NCBI RefSeq assembly: GCF_001422925.1
Contig: NZ_LMNI01000013.1
Coordinates: forward strand, 124,001 to 188,000
Direction of reading: 5' to 3'
DNA from: Microbacterium sp. Leaf288
GTDB taxonomy: Bacteria; Actinomycetota; Actinomycetes; Actinomycetales; Microbacteriaceae
DNA length: 64,000 nt
Shown here piece by piece: positions 34,687 to 42,218 of this stretch; the first letter of the stretch is position 1; every line of letters begins with the position of its first letter. The notes beneath the pieces are model-generated. The model saw only the letters and a program-made list of their open reading frames with translations, was not told where the DNA came from and ran no database searches. The position numbers and the translations under genes were made by a program.

Positions 34687-35703
34687 TCAGCTCGAAGGAG
34701 CGCGCGTGGAGGTGCGCACCTTCAGCTCGATCTCGAAGATCTCGTGCATCGCCTCAGTGCGCCCGGCGATGCGCTCCAGCAGCATCTCGACGGCACGCGC
34801 GCCCATCGCTTCACCAGGCTGGTGCACGGTCGTGAGCCCGAGCGCGGGGTGAGAGGCCATGGGAACGTCGTCGTACCCGACCACGGCGAGCGGCACCCCC
34901 GCCTCCTTCGCGGCGCGCATCGCGCCGAAGGCGAGTTCGTCGTGGGCCGCGAACACGGCGGTGGCCGTCGTCCCGTCCGCGAGCATGCGGCGAACGACGT
35001 CCGAGGACGGCCCCTCGCCCTCGTCGGTGCGCCAGACCGCAGTGTGCTCGCCGAGCCCGGCGGCCGCCATGGCCGCCTCGTACTCGCGCAGGCGCACGCC
35101 GTGCGGGAACGGCTCGAAGGCGCCGGATTCGTGCAGGGTGAGGTGCGCGATCCGGCGGTGGCCGAGATCGAGCAGGTGCCGCATCGCCGCACGCGCCCCC
35201 GCGGCGTCGTCGCCCGCGACGACGTCATACCGGTCGGAGGTGTCGTGGCGCCCGAACATGACGACGGGAACGGAACCGGAGATCCGCTCCAGCCCCGCTT
35301 CGTCGACGCGCGGCGACACCGCGATGACGCCGTCCACCTGACGGTCCACCAGCGCCTCGAGCGCCCGCAGGCCCTCGCGCGACCCGGCTTCGGCGGGAGC
35401 GATGATGAGCTGGTACGGCGTTCCTTCGAGGGCGCTCGTGGCACCGCGTGCGATCCGCGCGAAGAAGTGGTTGGCCAGATCCGGAAGCTCGATGCCGAGC
35501 GTGTACGTGCGTCCGCGCATCGCCCGTGCCGCGATCCGTGGACGGTAGTTCAGCTCGGTCATCGCGGCCGTCACCCGCTCGCGCATCCCGTCGCTCACGC
35601 CGTAGGCGTTGCGCAGCACCTTCGACACGGCGGCACGAGAGACGCCGGCCGTCCGCGCGACGTCCTCGATCGTCGCGTGGCGCGGGGAGGGGGCATCCGT
35701 CAT
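34687..35703 (-). CDS. LacI-family transcriptional repressor (rhamnoside region, second)
   Basis: A 338-residue LacI/GalR regulator. The helix-turn-helix reads 'TIEDVARTAGVSRAAVSKVLR', with hinge 'AARAMRGRTYTLGIEL'. The effector domain shows 'NHFFARIARGA', 'AGDDAAGARAAM', 'FAAHDELAFGAM' and 'VVGYDDVPMA'. Start at 35703 with GAGGAGAAG directly upstream. It converges with the rhamnose operon, six bases from its last stop, and lies downstream of the GH3 gene on the same strand. It is the best candidate for the GTAGAnCGCTCTAC operators before GH3 (and the related one before GH78). That pairing is inference. Confidence 0.92.
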   Translation of the reverse strand: MTDAPSPRHATIEDVARTAGVSRAAVSKVLRNAYGVSDGMRERVTAAMTELNYRPRIAARAMRGRTYTLGIELPDLANHFFARIARGATSALEGTPYQLIIAPAEAGSREGLRALEALVDRQVDGVIAVSPRVDEAGLERISGSVPVVMFGRHDTSDRYDVVAGDDAAGARAAMRHLLDLGHRRIAHLTLHESGAFEPFPHGVRLREYEAAMAAAGLGEHTAVWRTDEGEGPSSDVVRRMLADGTTATAVFAAHDELAFGAMRAAKEAGVPLAVVGYDDVPMASHPALGLTTVHQPGEAMGARAVEMLLERIAGRTEAMHEIFEIELKVRTSTRAPSS

Positions 35704-35765
35704 TCTTCTCCTCGTCGGTGCAGACCTGCAGGGCAAACGTACCCCGGTGCGCCCGGGAAAGCGTC

Positions 35766-35833
35766 GTCCGCCCCGTGGCGGCACCACGGGGCGGACGGTG
35801 GTCCGGGGGCGACCCAGGGAGTGCCGCCCCCGG
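35766..35833 (-). terminator. tandem hairpins after GH3
   Basis: Arms GTCCGCCCCGTGG (35766-35778) and CCACGGGGCGGAC (35784-35796) form a 13-base stem with a five-base loop. A second stem pairs CCGGGGGCG (35803-35811) with CGCCCCCGG (35825-35833). They separate GH3 from the LacI gene. Confidence 0.7.
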
Positions 35834-35837
35834 GGTC

Positions 35838-38357
35838 TCAGCGCAGGTCCTTGCGGTTCACCTGGACGATCTCGCTGACGTTCCCGCTGTTGTCGGTGAC
35901 GCGGAACGAGACGGTGCTCTTCGCGTCGACCTGCAGCGGTCCCGTGTACGGGGCCCATGCCGAGGCATCCTGCTTGTTCTTCTGGGTCGAGTACTCGATC
36001 AGCGCGACGCCGCTCAGTTCGTCCGACGCTGCGACCACGACCTTCTGGCTGCCGTCGACCGTGATCGAGGTGATCTTCGGCGCGACACGGTCGACGAAGA
36101 CGTCCTGTGTGAGCGGCAGATCGCGCGACGACGATCCGACGGCGAAGGTGTACTCGCCGTCCAGCACGGTCCACGTGTCGGCGTCCACATCCCAGATCGA
36201 GAAGGGCTGGTTGCTCGCCGTCGAGTCGACGACGACCTCGACCCGGGTGCTCGCACCCGCCGCGAGTTCGACGCGGTCGAAGCCGACGAGCCGCTTGCCG
36301 GGCTCCTCGGCCGCGTCCGGCAGCGTCAGGTAGACCTGCGGGATCTCCGCACCGGCGCGGGCGCCGGCGTTGGTCACCGTGAACGACACCTTCGACAGCA
36401 CGTCACCGGTCGCGGGGTCGTCCACGTGGTCGACCGCCAGGTCGCTGTACGCGAAGGACGTGTACGACAGGCCGTGCCCGAACTCGAACAGCGGCTCGAT
36501 GCCCTGCGCGTCGTACCACTTGTAGCCGACCTGGAGACCCTCGGTGTAGTTCACCTGGCGCGCCTCCGTCGACCCGGCGGGCCGGGTCGTCGACCCATTG
36601 GAGAAGATGCCGGGGTAGCGTGCCGGGTCGCTCCCGGTCGGCGTGTCTGTCACCGACTTGGGGAAGGTCATCGGCAGCTTGCCCGACGGGTTGACGTCGC
36701 CCCAGAGAAGCGCCGCCAGGGCGGGGCCCATCTGCTCACCGGCGAACCAGTTGCTGAACACCGCGTCGACGTCGTCGATCCACGGCATCTCGACCGCGGT
36801 TCCGCTGTTGAGAACCACCACGGTGTCGTCGTTCGCCGCGGCGACAGCCTGCACGAGCGCGTCACCGTTCGAGTCGAGGCGGAGGTCCGCCGTGTCGGCG
36901 AACTCGCCCGTGCGGATGTAGCCGAAGACGATGGCGACGTCGGCCTGGGCAGCGGTCGCGGCGACCGAGGCGAGGTCGGCGCCGTTGTTGTACACGACGC
37001 TTCCGCCCGCGGCCTGGACGCGCTGTGTGATCGCCGTGAGCGGATCGACGACGTTGGCGCAGTTGAGCACGCCGCCCGCACCGAATCCGCCGGCCGAGCA
37101 CGCCTGCGCGGAGCTGATGCCGCCGGTCGGCGTCTTCGAGGCCGTCGGACCGACGACCGCCACCGTCAGTGGTCCGTCGTCGAGGGGCAGGATGCCGTCG
37201 TCGTTCTTCAGCAGCACGGCACTCTCCTCGGCGAGCTCGCGCGCCAGGGCGCGGGACTCGTCCGTCGCGGTGACGGGCTTCGAGGTCGCGGGGAGCGGGT
37301 GATCGAACAGCCCCTCCTTGATATAGGTGCGCACGACCCGGAACGCGGCCTCGTCGATGCGCTGCTGGGTGATCTGCCCCGCCGCCAGAGCCGCGTCCAG
37401 GCGAGCCGGCGTGAACCAGATCGGGCGGTTGAGCTCCTGGTCGAGGCCGGCCATGAGCGACGGACCGGTCGAGTGGACCGAGCCGAAGTCGCTCATGACG
37501 TAGCCGTCGAAGCCCATCTTGTCGCGCAGGCTCGTCGTGAGGATGTCGTTCTCGCACGACCAGATGCCGTTGATCTGGTTGTACGAGCACATCAGACTGT
37601 CGGGGTCGCTCTCCTTGATCGCGATCTCGTACGGCAGGTCGTACACCTGCCGGAACGTGCGCTCGTCGATGTTCGAGGAGCTGTTGTTGCGGTCGAGCTC
37701 CTGCTCGTTCGCGACGTAGTGCTTGAGGTTGGCGATGACCGGCTTGTCGGGGCTGCTGCCGTCCTCGATGCCGCGGACGTTCGCGGCGCCCATGAGGCCG
37801 GAGAGCAGTGCATCCTCGCCGAAGTACTCCGCATTGCGACCCGAGAGCGGGGTGCGTCCGCTGGCGACGCCCGGGCCGAGGATGACGTTGCTGCGGTTGT
37901 CGAACGCCTCGTCCGCGTGGATCGCGCCCTTCTGCTCATTGAGCTCGAGGTTCCAGGAGGCGGCTATGGCGATGGGCCCCGGCCATGCGGTGGTGCCCGC
38001 CTTGCCGTGTGCGCCCTCGGCACCGTTGGAGTAGATGACGGTGGGTGTGCAGTCCACCTGCACGGGGTAGACGACGCCGCCCGACCAGGTCGTCTGCTGC
38101 GGGCTGTTCGCGGGCTGCTCCACGAGCCAGCGGTACTTCTGGTGCTGCGTGCTGGCGGCCAGCAGCGCCTCAGCCCGCTGGTCGGCCGACTTCGAGGTGT
38201 CCATCCAGGGGACGGTGGCGCAGTCGGCGGCTGCAGCGGGTGCCGCGAACGCGACAGTTCCCCCCGCGGCGATCAGTGCGGCGCCGAGCAGGAGCGCCGT
38301 GGTACGTCGGCGCGCGCGCGGATTTCGCGCGAGGTTGGTGGATTGAGGCGACATCAT
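35838..38357 (-). CDS. secreted GH3 glycoside hydrolase
   Basis: An 839-residue family 3 enzyme with a Sec signal peptide (Arg-rich start, hydrophobic core about 20-36, cleavage near 'PAAAADC'). The (beta/alpha)8 barrel carries 'KHYVANEQE' and the nucleophile Asp290 in 'GYVMSDFGS'. The second domain has 'LLKNDDGILPL' and 'FGHGLSYTSFAY'. A fibronectin III-like domain follows, then an extra C-terminal Ig-like region ('TSITVDGSQKVVV'). GH3 includes beta-glucosidases, xylosidases and arabinofuranosidases; specificity cannot be read here. It is the only clearly secreted soluble glycosidase of the window. Start at 38357 (or 38354) after GGGAGAGG. Two operator types precede it. Confidence 0.9.
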   Translation of the reverse strand: MMSPQSTNLARNPRARRRTTALLLGAALIAAGGTVAFAAPAAAADCATVPWMDTSKSADQRAEALLAASTQHQKYRWLVEQPANSPQQTTWSGGVVYPVQVDCTPTVIYSNGAEGAHGKAGTTAWPGPIAIAASWNLELNEQKGAIHADEAFDNRSNVILGPGVASGRTPLSGRNAEYFGEDALLSGLMGAANVRGIEDGSSPDKPVIANLKHYVANEQELDRNNSSSNIDERTFRQVYDLPYEIAIKESDPDSLMCSYNQINGIWSCENDILTTSLRDKMGFDGYVMSDFGSVHSTGPSLMAGLDQELNRPIWFTPARLDAALAAGQITQQRIDEAAFRVVRTYIKEGLFDHPLPATSKPVTATDESRALARELAEESAVLLKNDDGILPLDDGPLTVAVVGPTASKTPTGGISSAQACSAGGFGAGGVLNCANVVDPLTAITQRVQAAGGSVVYNNGADLASVAATAAQADVAIVFGYIRTGEFADTADLRLDSNGDALVQAVAAANDDTVVVLNSGTAVEMPWIDDVDAVFSNWFAGEQMGPALAALLWGDVNPSGKLPMTFPKSVTDTPTGSDPARYPGIFSNGSTTRPAGSTEARQVNYTEGLQVGYKWYDAQGIEPLFEFGHGLSYTSFAYSDLAVDHVDDPATGDVLSKVSFTVTNAGARAGAEIPQVYLTLPDAAEEPGKRLVGFDRVELAAGASTRVEVVVDSTASNQPFSIWDVDADTWTVLDGEYTFAVGSSSRDLPLTQDVFVDRVAPKITSITVDGSQKVVVAASDELSGVALIEYSTQKNKQDASAWAPYTGPLQVDAKSTVSFRVTDNSGNVSEIVQVNRKDLR

Positions 38358-38386
38358 TGTGCTTTTCCTCTCCCTTGAGGTCGATC

Positions 38387-38434
38387 CGTAGATCGCTCTA
38401 CGTTGTGTAGACCGCTCTACGGTGACACGTTTCA
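38387..38434 (-). promoter_or_regulatory. operator array before GH3
   Basis: CGTAGA-N4-TCTACG (38387-38402) and GTAGA-N4-TCTAC (38407-38420) are near-identical dyads 19 bases apart. TGACACGTTTCA (38423-38434) follows and matches the TGAAACG-type operator with one arm base changed. On the minus strand a TTGACG lies upstream (plus 38443-38448). GH3 is thus probably doubly repressed, like the GH78 pair. Confidence 0.6.
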
Positions 38435-38534
38435 TCATCGAACGTCAAGGAAACTTTCCGCAGATTCCGAAGTTGCCTGCAGGCCTCCGTCAAGCCCCGG
38501 GCGGCAGCATCCGTCCCCCGCTAGCGTGACCGCC

Positions 38535-38681
38535 ATGGACGAACGGCGAACCGACGACCGAGCCCCTGAAGGCGACAGCCCGCTGGGCGGCGACAAGACC
38601 ACCGAGGAACAGCTCGAGGCCGACAACCCCGTCGAGGAGGAGACGCTCGAGACGCTGGACCCCGACAGCCCTCCTGCCTGA
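38535..38681 (+). CDS. small acidic protein of unknown function
   Basis: A 48-residue, highly acidic and probably disordered protein (MDERRTDD... ending ETLDPDSPPA). I recognise no domain. Composition and codon use fit a real gene, and similar short 'EADNPVEEETL' proteins are, as far as I recall, common in Microbacteriaceae. The ribosome site is weak; TAGCGT at 38522-38527 could be a -10 box for a near-leaderless start. It lies just upstream of the exporter gene but is probably independent. Confidence 0.6.
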   Translation: MDERRTDDRAPEGDSPLGGDKTTEEQLEADNPVEEETLETLDPDSPPA

Positions 38682-38707
38682 GGGTGGGGAAGGTCTGGAT
38701 CGAGGTG

Positions 38708-38732
38708 ATATCGCTAGATAAGCTAGCGATAT
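38708..38732 (+). promoter_or_regulatory. perfect palindrome over the -10 box and start codon of the exporter gene
   Basis: ATATCGCTAG (38708-38717), spacer ATAAG, and CTAGCGATAT (38723-38732) form a perfect ten-base-arm dyad. A TAAGCT -10 box (38719-38724) lies inside it, six bases before the ATG at 38731. The transcript would be leaderless, and a TetR- or MarR-type repressor would block both polymerase and start site. No regulator gene lies next to it. Confidence 0.65.
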
Positions 38733-40338
38733 GACCTCGGGTTCACGCCGCCGCTGGGCGGGGCTGGTGTTCATCAGCGTCGCCGTCGCGCTCATCATCG
38801 TCGACTCCACCATCGTCAACGTCGCGATCCCCGCCATCGTCGACGATCTGGGAATCACGTCCAGCGAGGTGCAGTGGGTGCAGGAGGCGTACACCCTCGT
38901 CTTCGCGTCACTGCTGCTCGTCTTCGGCGCGCTCGCCGACCGATGGGGACGACGACGGATGCTGCTCATCGGCGTGGTCATCTTCACCCTCGCCTCCGTG
39001 GGGGCCGCGCTGGCGACGACGGGCGGACTCCTGATCGGCGCGCGCTTCATCCAGGGCGTCGGCGGCGCCATGATGCTCCCCACGACGCTGTCGCTGCTCA
39101 ACGCGACGTTCCGGGGCCGCGAGCGGGCCGTCGCCTTCGCGGTCTGGGGCTCGACGATCGGCGGTATGGCCGCGGTCGGCCCGCTGCTGGGCGGCTGGCT
39201 GACGACCGAGTTCTCCTGGCACTGGGCGTTCCTCATCAACGTGCCGCTCGGGATCGCCATCGTGGTCGGGGTGCTGCTGACCGTGGACGAATCGCGCGGC
39301 GATGCCGTGTCGATCGACCTCTTCGGCGCGCTGCTGTCGGTGATCACCGTCGGAGCCCTCGTGTTCGGGCTGATCGAAGGACGCACCTACGGCTGGCTCA
39401 CCGCCGAGAAGGAACTGACGATCGGCGGATGGACCTGGCCATGGGACATCTCCCCCGTCGCCGTGGCGTTCGCCATCGCCGCCCTAGGCGTCGTGTCGTT
39501 CATCTGGTGGGGGTTTCATCGCCGCCGGGTCGGCAAGCCGACGGTCATCGCGTTCGGGCTCTTCCGCATCCCCTCGTTCCGCAACGGCAACGTCGCCGCG
39601 ATGGTGGTCTCGCTCGGCGAGTTCGGGCTGATCCTCGCACTTCCGCTCTGGCTGCAGTTCGTGCTCGGGTTCGAGGCCGTCCAGACCGGCCTGATCCTCC
39701 TCGCCCTCGCGATCGGCTCCTTCGCTGCGAGCGGACTGGCGGGGGCCCTGAGCGGACGCGTGGCACCGGTGTGGATCGTGCGCGTCGGCATCGTGGCCGA
39801 GATCATCGGCATCGCAGCGGTCGGCTTCGTCATCGCGCCGGACGCCTCATGGGTGCCGCTGATCCCCGCACTCTTCGTGTACGGATTCGGCGTCGGGCTC
39901 GCCACAGCGCAGCTCACGGGCGTGGTGCTCGCCGACGTCCCGACCGCCGAGGGCGGCCAGGCCTCGGGAACCCAGTCGACGGCACGCCAGCTCGGGGCGG
40001 CGCTCGGCATCGCCATCCTCGGCACGATCCTCTTCTCCACGACCTCCGCGGTGCTCACGGCGAAGCTCGACGACCGCGCGATCCCCGCCGAGCAGCGCGA
40101 CCAGGTCGTCTCGGCCGTGGTCGACAGCGCCGGCGGCGCGATCGCGGGCCTCGCCGAATCGCCTCAGACAGAGCAGTTCGCCGACGACGCGAAGGCCGCG
40201 TTCTCGGAAGGCACGAAGTACGCCAGCTTCGCCGCCGCGGGCTTCCTCGCGGTGGGCCTCTTGGCCACGCTCTCGCTCGGGAGCGGCAGGCCGCGCGACG
40301 AGGAGCGCATCGAGGTCGAAGCCGCCGAACCGGCCTGA
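38731..40338 (+). CDS. MFS multidrug exporter, DHA2 (14-TM) family
   Basis: A 535-residue proton-driven exporter of the EmrB/QacA type. The first membrane segment has 'IIVDSTIVNVAIPAI', typical of DHA2 proteins. Motif A is 'GALADRWGRRRML' and motif C-like 'GPLLGGWLT' follows; about 14 hydrophobic segments are visible. It would expel drugs or other amphiphiles. No ribosome site lies at a usable distance before the ATG, and a -10 box six bases upstream suggests leaderless translation. The start codon sits in a 25-bp palindrome, so expression is probably induced by ligand release of a repressor. Confidence 0.92.
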   Translation: MTSGSRRRWAGLVFISVAVALIIVDSTIVNVAIPAIVDDLGITSSEVQWVQEAYTLVFASLLLVFGALADRWGRRRMLLIGVVIFTLASVGAALATTGGLLIGARFIQGVGGAMMLPTTLSLLNATFRGRERAVAFAVWGSTIGGMAAVGPLLGGWLTTEFSWHWAFLINVPLGIAIVVGVLLTVDESRGDAVSIDLFGALLSVITVGALVFGLIEGRTYGWLTAEKELTIGGWTWPWDISPVAVAFAIAALGVVSFIWWGFHRRRVGKPTVIAFGLFRIPSFRNGNVAAMVVSLGEFGLILALPLWLQFVLGFEAVQTGLILLALAIGSFAASGLAGALSGRVAPVWIVRVGIVAEIIGIAAVGFVIAPDASWVPLIPALFVYGFGVGLATAQLTGVVLADVPTAEGGQASGTQSTARQLGAALGIAILGTILFSTTSAVLTAKLDDRAIPAEQRDQVVSAVVDSAGGAIAGLAESPQTEQFADDAKAAFSEGTKYASFAAAGFLAVGLLATLSLGSGRPRDEERIEVEAAEPA

Positions 40339-40379
40339 GCCGCAGCATCCGTCGCCCGGAACCCGGAGATCCGGCGGAG

Positions 40380-40408
40380 ATCGGATGCCTCGGCCCGAGG
40401 CATCCGAT
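40380..40408. terminator. bidirectional terminator hairpin
   Basis: Fourteen-base perfect arms ATCGGATGCCTCGG (40380-40393) and CCGAGGCATCCGAT (40395-40408) around a single base lie between the convergent exporter and transglutaminase genes. Confidence 0.75.
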
Positions 40409-40443
40409 TCTCGCCTCCGATCCTTGAGGGGTGACGCCGTCGA

Positions 40444-41289
40444 CTACACCTCGCGCGTGATCGTGACCTTGACGTGCAGGTTGCTCTTGAACGGGCCGGC
40501 GTAGACGCCGCGCAGCGGCGGCACGTCGCCGTAGTCGCGGCCCCGGCCGACGAGCACGTGCCGGTCGCCGATCTCGATGTTGTTGGTGGGGTCGAACCCC
40601 TGCCACTCCCCCGCGAACCACTCGATCCACGCGTGGGACTCGCCTGTGACCGCGACGCCCACCTCGGCCGACGGCCGCGGGTGCAGGTAGCCCGACACGT
40701 ACCGCGCCGGGATGCCGACCTCCCGCAGCGCGCCGAGGGCGATGTGGGCCATGTCCTGGCAGACGCCCTTTCGCGCCTCCCACGCCTCGGCCGCGGTCGA
40801 GTGCACGCCGGTGATGCCGTGCATGTACTCGACGGCGTCGCCGATGGCGACGGCGATCGCGTGCGCGGCGCGGCCGGGGTGGTCGTGCTGTGCGGCGATC
40901 GACCGTGCGAGCTCGGCGACCTCCTCGTGCGGCCGGGTGCGTCGGGTCTGCGACATCTGCTCGACGGTCTCGAGCGAGCGGGCCGCCTCGCGGGCGAGGC
41001 CCTCCCACGTCACGTCGATGTGCTCGAGCGGCCGCGGCCGCACCTCGACCAGCGAACGTGCGGTGATCGTGAGCGACGAGTGGGGCGACAGCACGTCGAA
41101 CGCCGCGACCCGCGTGCCGAAGTAGTCGACGTACTGGTTGACGGAGGTCGACGGCTCGATGTCGAGCGATGAGTTGAGCACGAACTGGCTGTCGGTGGAA
41201 CCCGGCAGCATGCGCGCCTCGTTGTACGACGCGGTGACGTCGCCCTGATAGCTGAAGCCGGTCTGATGCTCGATCCGGAGGCGCTTCAT
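40444..41289 (-). CDS. transglutaminase-like cysteine protease-fold protein
   Basis: A 281-residue protein with the bacterial transglutaminase N-terminal domain ('LRIEHQTGFSYQGDVTASYNE') and the transglutaminase-like core. The triad is complete: Cys177 in 'ARKGVCQDMAH', His219 in 'GESHAWIEW' and Asp233 in 'GFDPTNN'. Such proteins are thought to cleave or make amide bonds. The gene overlaps alpha-E by four bases (ATGA) and is last in a three-gene operon with the ATP-grasp gene, a widely conserved set of unknown function suggested to make and break peptide-like tags. Confidence 0.9.
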   Translation of the reverse strand: MKRLRIEHQTGFSYQGDVTASYNEARMLPGSTDSQFVLNSSLDIEPSTSVNQYVDYFGTRVAAFDVLSPHSSLTITARSLVEVRPRPLEHIDVTWEGLAREAARSLETVEQMSQTRRTRPHEEVAELARSIAAQHDHPGRAAHAIAVAIGDAVEYMHGITGVHSTAAEAWEARKGVCQDMAHIALGALREVGIPARYVSGYLHPRPSAEVGVAVTGESHAWIEWFAGEWQGFDPTNNIEIGDRHVLVGRGRDYGDVPPLRGVYAGPFKSNLHVKVTITREV

Positions 41290-42218
41290 GAGATCTCTCC
41301 GATCCAGCTGGGCTCGGCCTGCGTCGGGAAGAACCGGCCGCGGATGGCTTCGGATGCCTCGCGCGTGACCGTCTGCACGCGGTCCATGTGCGTCGGCAGC
41401 TCGCCGAGGATCTCGGAGATCGGCCGGTACTCGAGGTCGTTGCGGATCTGGCCGAGGGCCCGCAGCACCGTGTTGGAGTGGCCTACGCGGTCGGCGCGCG
41501 GGTCGATGGCGCTCATGCACTCCTCGGCGCGCTGGATCGAGTAGATGATCGAGCGCGGGAAGAGGCGGTCGAGCAGCAGGAACTCGGCCGCGTTGCGCGC
41601 GCTCGGCATGCCGCGGTAGGTGCGGAGGTACGCCTCGTAGGCGCCGCACGAGCGCAGGATGGTCGTCCACGACGGACCGGATGCCTCGGTCAGCGACCGC
41701 GTGGCCAGCAGGCGCGCGGTCATGTCGGTGCGCTCGATGCTGCGCCCCAGCGTGAAGAACTGCCAGGCCTCGTCGCGGCTCGTCGACGAGTCCACGATGC
41801 CGACGGCGAGCGCCGCACGCTCGCGCACCCACTGGAAGAACTCGTGCACGCGGTCGTTCTGCAGGCGTCGGGGCATGCGGGCGTTCGTCGTGTTGAGCGT
41901 CTCCCACAGCTCGCTCGAGACGATCTCGCGCGCGCGGCGCGCGTTCTCGCGCGCGGCGGTGAGCGCGTAGGCGATGCTCGACGGGTTCATGCGGTCGACG
42001 GCGAGACGTGCGAGCACGTCCTCGCGGCGCACCTGGTCCACGCCGTCGGGCACGGCGGAGCCCATGACGCTGAGGAGCGACCGGCAGGCCGTGTCCTCGT
42101 CGATCCACGGGTCTTCGAGGAGCAGCTGCAGGTGCACGTCGAGGATGCGGGCGGTGCCGTCGCTGCGCTCGATGTAACGCCCGATCCAGAAGAGGCTCTC
42201 GGCGATGCGGCTCAGCAT
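41286..42218 (-). CDS. alpha-E domain-containing protein (DUF403)
   Basis: A 310-residue, almost wholly helical protein of the alpha-E family, with the characteristic opening 'MLSRIAESLFWIGRYIERSD' and 'REIVSSELWETLN'. Its biochemical role is unknown. In genomes it nearly always accompanies a circularly permuted ATP-grasp enzyme and a transglutaminase-like protein, as it does here, overlapping the former by seven bases and the latter by four. It is presumably a partner or scaffold of the ligase. Confidence 0.9.
   Translation of the reverse strand: MLSRIAESLFWIGRYIERSDGTARILDVHLQLLLEDPWIDEDTACRSLLSVMGSAVPDGVDQVRREDVLARLAVDRMNPSSIAYALTAARENARRAREIVSSELWETLNTTNARMPRRLQNDRVHEFFQWVRERAALAVGIVDSSTSRDEAWQFFTLGRSIERTDMTARLLATRSLTEASGPSWTTILRSCGAYEAYLRTYRGMPSARNAAEFLLLDRLFPRSIIYSIQRAEECMSAIDPRADRVGHSNTVLRALGQIRNDLEYRPISEILGELPTHMDRVQTVTREASEAIRGRFFPTQAEPSWIGEIS

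Noticed and set aside
38387..38420. CRISPR-like direct repeat
   Set aside because: Only two 14-16-base dyads with a four-base gap; they are operators, not a repeat-spacer array.
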